64,000 bases of DNA, taken from assembly GCA_025677825.1 (NCBI GenBank), contig JAIXMO010000050.1, positions 142,380 to 206,379 of the forward strand. Reading direction: 5' to 3'. Position numbers and translations under genes: made by a program. The stretch comes from Helicostylum pulchrum. Taxonomy: Eukaryota > Mucoromycota > Mucoromycetes > Mucorales > Mucoraceae. Positions within the stretch are counted from its first letter, which is position 1. Each line of letters starts with the position of its first letter. The notes below the pieces were generated by a model. It was not told where the DNA came from. It ran no database searches and worked only from the letters and a program-made list of their open reading frames with translations. Below are positions 59,301 through 64,000 of this stretch, piece by piece.

Positions 59301-60322
59301 TTTATACTTATAGTATTCATGAGTTTATGAAGTCGTACCGACATCGAGAGAATAAGGGGTACGCGTTTTCCTAATCGACAAGCGTCACAAGATTATGCTG
59401 CTAGAGTAGTAATTGGGACAACACATACAGATGAACCATTCAAACTTTGTCATACCTCCACTTCCAAACGTCGATACAGAAAAAGACGTTTGTATCGCGA
59501 AACCATTAAGCAAATTTATTCGCAGCGCCCTTTATCCTGCTCGTCCCCTTCCAATCCGTGATTTGGTTCAAGACTCAAGAAGAATGGTAGCGGCGTATGG
59601 GGACGCATCTCTCAAAGGAACGTATAAAGGGAACACCCCTGTTCCCGTAAAGGTAAAGAAAAACACGTTATAAAGTGTAGTATATATTTAGTAATTTTGG
59701 TTGTATATATAGAGTATACAAAGAGCAATCGCTAACAAAGCTATTGTTATATCAGTAGACGAATTTCGTACGTCCGTCACCTGCTCACATTGCCTCAGAA
59801 GATTAGAGAACGTGTATAACGATACGTTCTTAGAATATAATCACCAGTAATATTTTCTGGCACATTATGAATGTTAAATATCGCACTCAACCCTATTTAA
59901 CTTATAGAAAAAAAAACATCGTTATTATGATCAGGACAGCGAGAGTAACGACTGCCGAGCGTTTTTAAAATGTCCGGACGAAGATGGTAACATCCTACAT
60001 AGATCAAGTGCTTGTCCAGAAGGTAAAGTATGCATTCTTGATTATTATAGAAAATCAATCTTATACTTTTTTAAGCTCAAGAAAAACGTCGCTTGATTTA
60101 TCCACTGAAGCAATGCAAGGAATGTCCTATGAGTGCAAATACAGACATACAGGTATTTAACATACATATGTATATAACGTATATTTTTTTAATATGTACC
60201 CTTTTTAGTATTGGAACAGGGATGTGAATGCGGCAACCAACATCCGTGAAATTCTTTTTTGGTATATCACGCATGGATTCGATTTGAATTCGAGGCAGCC
60301 TCAATTGTCTCGCGTAAGATAA
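56378..60322 (+). pseudogene. Fanzor-type nuclease homologue, copy C (intron-containing, nearly complete)
   Basis: The best preserved Fanzor here. The first exon ends ATGTCA-A/GTAAGT. Exon 2 encodes a basic, nuclear-signal-like KRKNTGPGPGPSTRRRK and KCKVSTLLSPLCNGYR. Exon 3 starts DTMRIIAEEFSILRRDAVNL and runs into about 250 residues of coiled coil (ITQQIEIREN... to 57600), broken by a TAG at 57361-57363 and a shift near 57545. Later exons give NHPLKYLRASYRLLKIKLWN, TDGHMISILFEKDSRLF, RuvC-I as IIGIDPG/GVRDLICGV (split by an intron at about 58858-58918), RMVAAYGDASLKGTYKGNTPVPVK, RuvC-II/ribbon DEFRTSVTCSHC, a second CKECP pair and RuvC-III YWNRDVNAATN, ending at 60320-60322. A few shifts remain (about 58650 and 59370-59400). 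RNA-guided DNA cleavage is the known family activity; a guide RNA was not identified. Confidence 0.75.
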
Positions 60323-60417
60323 ATAAACAATGATGACGAAAACTAAGCGTTTTTAAGTCTGGTTAAAAAAAACACACATTTTTACTTTAATAAATATCAA
60401 ATTTTTTATTTTAAACA

Positions 60418-62499
60418 ATGTCAAGTAATAACGCTACATCTATTCATATCAGTTGTTATACGCCCATTTCAGAAGACTTACCGTACCTTTGACCAATTGG
60501 AAGAAATCCGTAGTAGACTATATTCCCCTACACGGTGTCAGATTTGTGAAAGGCACAACTAGAACCGCAGAGGGGCAAGAGAGGGCAAAAGCTCAGCGAT
60601 TAAATACCACCGAAGGTCCCAAGCCCAGAACCCGGTATATTGATTATGTTTTCAAAACGTATTACTCTTGTCATCGTTCTGGTGAAAAGAGACAAACTAA
60701 ACCGAGCAAAATAATAGCAGCGAAGGATCTAGAAAATTACAAAAAAAAAGTAAAAAAAATTGAATGTACTGCTAATTTGGTAGCTACCTGTTATAAAAGC
60801 GATCCTAATAATGTTGTCTTGCATCACACCGGTAACCATAATCATCAGATTGGTGGTCTTGAAGACTTGAAGTTTCTGCCATTGTCGCAAGTAGCTAAAC
60901 AGTTGATTGAGCAAAGATTACGCGAAGGATTTAGAAAGAGAGACACCAGAATTTCAATTCAAAACAATTTTCTTCGTTATAGTCAAGCCAACTTGAATAC
61001 CGATGTAGAGCAATCTCTTGGTAACGAAGCTCAAGTTATCGTTCACCGTGATCAGATGGTTCACTCCACAGAGATTTATAACATCTATAAAAAAATCCAA
61101 GAAGCTTTCTACAAAAAAGCAGATGATCAGAAAGAATCTGTTAAACTTTGGTTGACCAAGTTAAAAGAAAATGAAGGATACAATACTTTTTTGGCAGATA
61201 ATTTTGATAGCACCTTCTCGTTTGGATTTGTCTCATCATGGCAAAAGGCACTCTTGATTGAAAGTGCAAGTGTATGTCCGGATGCCACTCATTGTACCTC
61301 TAACATTGATAAAGGGATACTTTACACCATCGTGAGCCCGTCATCCATGGACTGGTACAGGATGTTCTGTAGCATTCTTTTTTACGACTGATCATTCGAT
61401 GTTACCAGTAAAGCATTTTCTTTACTTCTTGAGATATACCGTTCACTTTTCGGGCTGGAAAAAGATCACCATCGATATCAGTACCGCCGAAAGAAATGCA
61501 ATCAATTCTGTCTACCCAGAAGTTGTGATTCAGTGGTGCCTTTTCCACGTCGCAAGAGCCTGGATGGGTAAGATTCGCGAGTATATCAAGCTTGGAAGTT
61601 CAGCAGCTAACGCCTGGGTACATAGAGCAATTATTACCGATTTTAAAAGAATGATGTGGGAGAAGGACACCTCTGTTTTTCTGCCAATGCTTAGTTAATT
61701 TGTGATTACTTATGCAGCATATCCTGATTTCATCCAGTACTTTAATCGACAATACTTGGAGAACGATGCTTTTATGCGCTGGTCTGTCGCCTTTCAGCCT
61801 CAAGTTTTTACCAGTATGGAGACCAACAACTATGTTGAGAGCTGGCACAATCAGCTTAAAACGACATATTTAAACAGAAAAAGAAATAGACGCGTTGATA
61901 GATTGATTTTCATCCTTGTCAGAGATGTACTTCCTGATTACGTTCAAAACGTAAACAGAATGGTGTTGAATATCGGCAAAATGAGTCCAGAAGAAAGAAG
62001 AAGAAGGGCTCGCGAGATGAGTGCAGAAGATGTGAACGTGGCTACTCTTGTAACAATGATTGAAGAGCTGGAAGAGCAAACTGGATACAAGGTTCGCTCT
62101 TTTTCAGATGAGGAAGTGTACTACATCATTCAAGTGGAGCAGGATAGCATAAAACCTTGTGGTTGTAAGGATTTCCGTTGGAACCGTATCTCTTGCAAGC
62201 ACATGTACCTTCTCAAACGTTTGCACAGGGATTTAGCTACTTTTGAGCGTGAGTATAAAAAAAAATATCAGCATTTTTTTTTATTAAAATCTAACCATTA
62301 TGTATTTTAAGCCGTCGTGTACGATGGAATTAGAATGGCAAGAGCTGAAGAAACAGCAAACGAGGAACCTGTACTTGAACCTTCTACCGTATTCGATTTT
62401 TCTGACTTGATTGCAACATTATCTATGTATCAACACAATCCTCGCAATCTAAATGAGCAACAGTTAGAAAGTATCAAATCACATGTAGATGAAAATTAG
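60418..62499 (+). pseudogene. Mutator-like (MULE) transposase with SWIM zinc finger, lightly broken
   Basis: Mutator-like element transposase. The N-terminal module has Cys residues and an H-x-H end (YYSCHRSGEKR ... CTANLVATCYK ... HHTGNHNHQ), as in FAR1/FLYWCH-type DNA-binding fingers. The catalytic domain keeps its acidic residues: CPDATHCTS (first Asp), ITIDISTAERNAI (second Asp) and NNYVESWHNQLKTTY (Glu). The C-x2-H-like WCLFHVARAW is also present. The SWIM finger is CGCKDF...SCKHMY at about 62158-62205. Lesions: the start region does not join in frame (MSSNNATSIH at 60418 versus the main frame from 60453), a +1 shift near 61370, and an in-frame TAA at 61696-61698. The last exon follows a short intron at about 62248-62311. 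Terminal inverted repeats were not recognised. Confidence 0.85.
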
Positions 62500-62760
62500 T
62501 TTGTTACTTCAAAACGATGACAGATTACCTTCAAACATAAATTTACAAACGCAACATCGATAAAATAATAAAAAAAAAATAGTAATAAAAAAAAGAGGCC
62601 ATGATTGATATTTAAAAGCCGCTTATCTGTTAGGTAAATAAGGGCGTTCTGCATGAAAAAATACGTCACACTTTTTTTTGTCAATAGAACGTGTACCAAA
62701 GTTTTTGAATAATTTTTTTTCTTCAATAGATTTTATTTTTATAAAACAGTATAATATAAA

Positions 62761-63955
62761 ATGGCAGAAGAAATGTGGTGTACGATTGAAAGCGATCCTG
62801 GTAAATCACTATACGGAAAGAGACAAGCCAAAAGTAAAATTGACCTTTTTTTTATGCAGGTGTTTTCACCGAGTTGATGGCAGGTATGGGTGTTCAAGGT
62901 GTTCAAATGGAAGAAATTTATAGTTTAGACGAAGCAACCATGGAAGAATTAAAGTAATTATTAACTACATCGATTACTTTTTTTTAAAAAAGAAAACCAA
63001 CTAAAAAACAATTTCATGTGTAGACCTATTTATGGTTTAATCTTTTTATTCAAATGGCAAAATAAGAAGAATGGACAACCTGCTCCTGAAGTTGATGAAA
63101 ATTCGAACGTATTCTTTGCTAACCAAGTCATTAACAATGCTTGTGCCACACAAGCTATTTTGCAAATCTTGTTAAATAGAGACGATATAGAAATTGGACA
63201 AAATTAAGAAACTTTAAAGAATTTACAGCGGATTTTCCTCCTGACGTACGAAAAAAATATTATATGTTGTATCCATATAGGAAAGACTTAACCATTCTTA
63301 CTATTTAGATGAAAGGATTAGCTATCTCTAATAGTGAATTGGTCCGCACAGTGCATAATAGTTTTGCTAGATCAGACCCTTTTTAATGAAATTGTTGATC
63401 CTAATGCAGGAAAAGACCAACGTATACCATTTTATTGCTTATACACCTATTCATGGTGCACTTTATGAATTGGATGGATTGAGCCGAGGACCAGTGAATT
63501 TAGGTGCATGTGATGATAACAATTGGACTAACCAAGCCAATGAAGCTATTCAACGTCGTATGCAGGGATATGGAGATTCTGAATTGCATTTTAGTTTAAT
63601 GGCTTTAACCAAGGATAAAGTTGAATGCTATCAAGAACAAATTGAGGAATTGGATGGCTTACTTTTATCTCTTGGTGAAGATGCTGTAAATGAAAGAAAT
63701 CAATTAAATAATCAACGTAGTTCGTTACAACACACAAGTTACATTTGGAACAAGAAAAGAGAGCTAGATGGCATGTAAGTTATACAAATAAAGATGCACT
63801 TTTTTTTTTAATACGTGGAATTTAATTGTTTCATATAGAGAGAAAATGTATTGAGAAAGCATAATTTATACCAATGATTTACAATCTTTTAAAGAAAACT
63901 CGCTGAAAAGGATCAATTAGTACCACTTGTCGCAAAGGCCAAAAAAAAGCAATAA
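62761..63955 (+). pseudogene. Ubiquitin C-terminal hydrolase UCH37/UCHL5 homologue with several indels
   Basis: UCH-family (C12) deubiquitinase of the proteasome-associated UCH37/UCHL5 type. The first exon EEMWCTIESDPG joins VFTELMAGMGVQGVQMEEIYSL and then [12 protein letters not shown]. Active-site residues are present: Gln and Cys in [11 protein letters not shown], His in YHFIAYTP, Asp in LYELDGL. The UCH37 tail (a coiled coil, then RKHNLYPMIYNLL-like and KLAEKDQLVPLVAKAKKKQ) reaches a TAA at 63953-63955. The frame breaks at about 63203 (a missing base in an A-run), near 63381-63405 (T and A runs), near 63870 and near 63895. Introns are retained, so it is not a processed copy. It is either a decaying gene or a stretch of poor consensus. 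If it is the only copy, the latter is more likely. Confidence 0.8.
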
Positions 63956-64000
63956 TGCACTAAATAAGGAAACTTTTTAAATAAATTAGTCATCGATTTT

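Overview
The window reads as nuclear DNA of an early-diverging filamentous fungus, most likely a mucoralean (Mucoromycota). The DNA is AT-rich. Genes are close together and often divergent or convergent with very short gaps. Most genes carry several introns of about 50-100 nt, some with a yeast-like TACTAAC branch point. The gene content is fungal: neurofibromin/IRA, VPS18, EDC3, MRD1, an EAF-family protein, a Zn2Cys6 activator, a Yke4-type ZIP transporter and a SWIB/DEK_C protein. The mobile elements are Fanzor, mariner, Mutator-like and OTU relics. No rRNA, tRNA or CRISPR array was recognised.

Layout. 0-4 kb: the 3' part of an F-BAR/RhoGAP gene, then an unrecognised protein with a possible OB-fold. 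4.2-6.7 kb: a decayed Fanzor (eukaryotic TnpB-like) gene. 7-16.5 kb: a block of intact genes, namely a cyclic-nucleotide-binding/F-box/LRR protein, a small unknown protein with a PIP-like motif, VPS18 and EDC3. 17.3-25.8 kb: a tandem array of four related Cid1-like nucleotidyltransferase genes. 26-41 kb: Zn2Cys6 factor, mitochondrial ribosomal protein uL3m, cyclase-family enzyme, SWIB protein, ZIP transporter, EAF protein and MRD1. 41.1-50.1 kb: one large neurofibromin/IRA RasGAP gene. 50.9-62.5 kb: a mobile-element graveyard with a second Fanzor relic, an OTU-protease fragment, a mariner/Tc1-type transposase, a third and best preserved Fanzor, and a Mutator-like transposase with a SWIM finger. 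62.8-64 kb: a UCH37/UCHL5 gene broken by several indels.

The most unusual region is the nucleotidyltransferase array. Copy 1 keeps the G-S and D-x-D...D catalytic set. Copies 2-4 have lost every catalytic aspartate and have gained a long N-terminal region. All four nevertheless keep an extra C-x4-C-x(14-24)-H-x-C motif between the central and PAP-associated domains. This looks like repeated duplication followed by change from catalysis to something else, or simply decay, because several copies also carry stops and frameshifts.

Frame-breaking lesions are confined to the mobile elements, the nucleotidyltransferase array and UCH37. None was found in about 15 kb of housekeeping coding sequence. 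This suggests most of the lesions are real mutations rather than sequencing noise, although base quality cannot be seen here. Exon boundaries were read by eye from GT...AG signals and frame continuity; those given as exact coordinates were checked for reading-frame closure.
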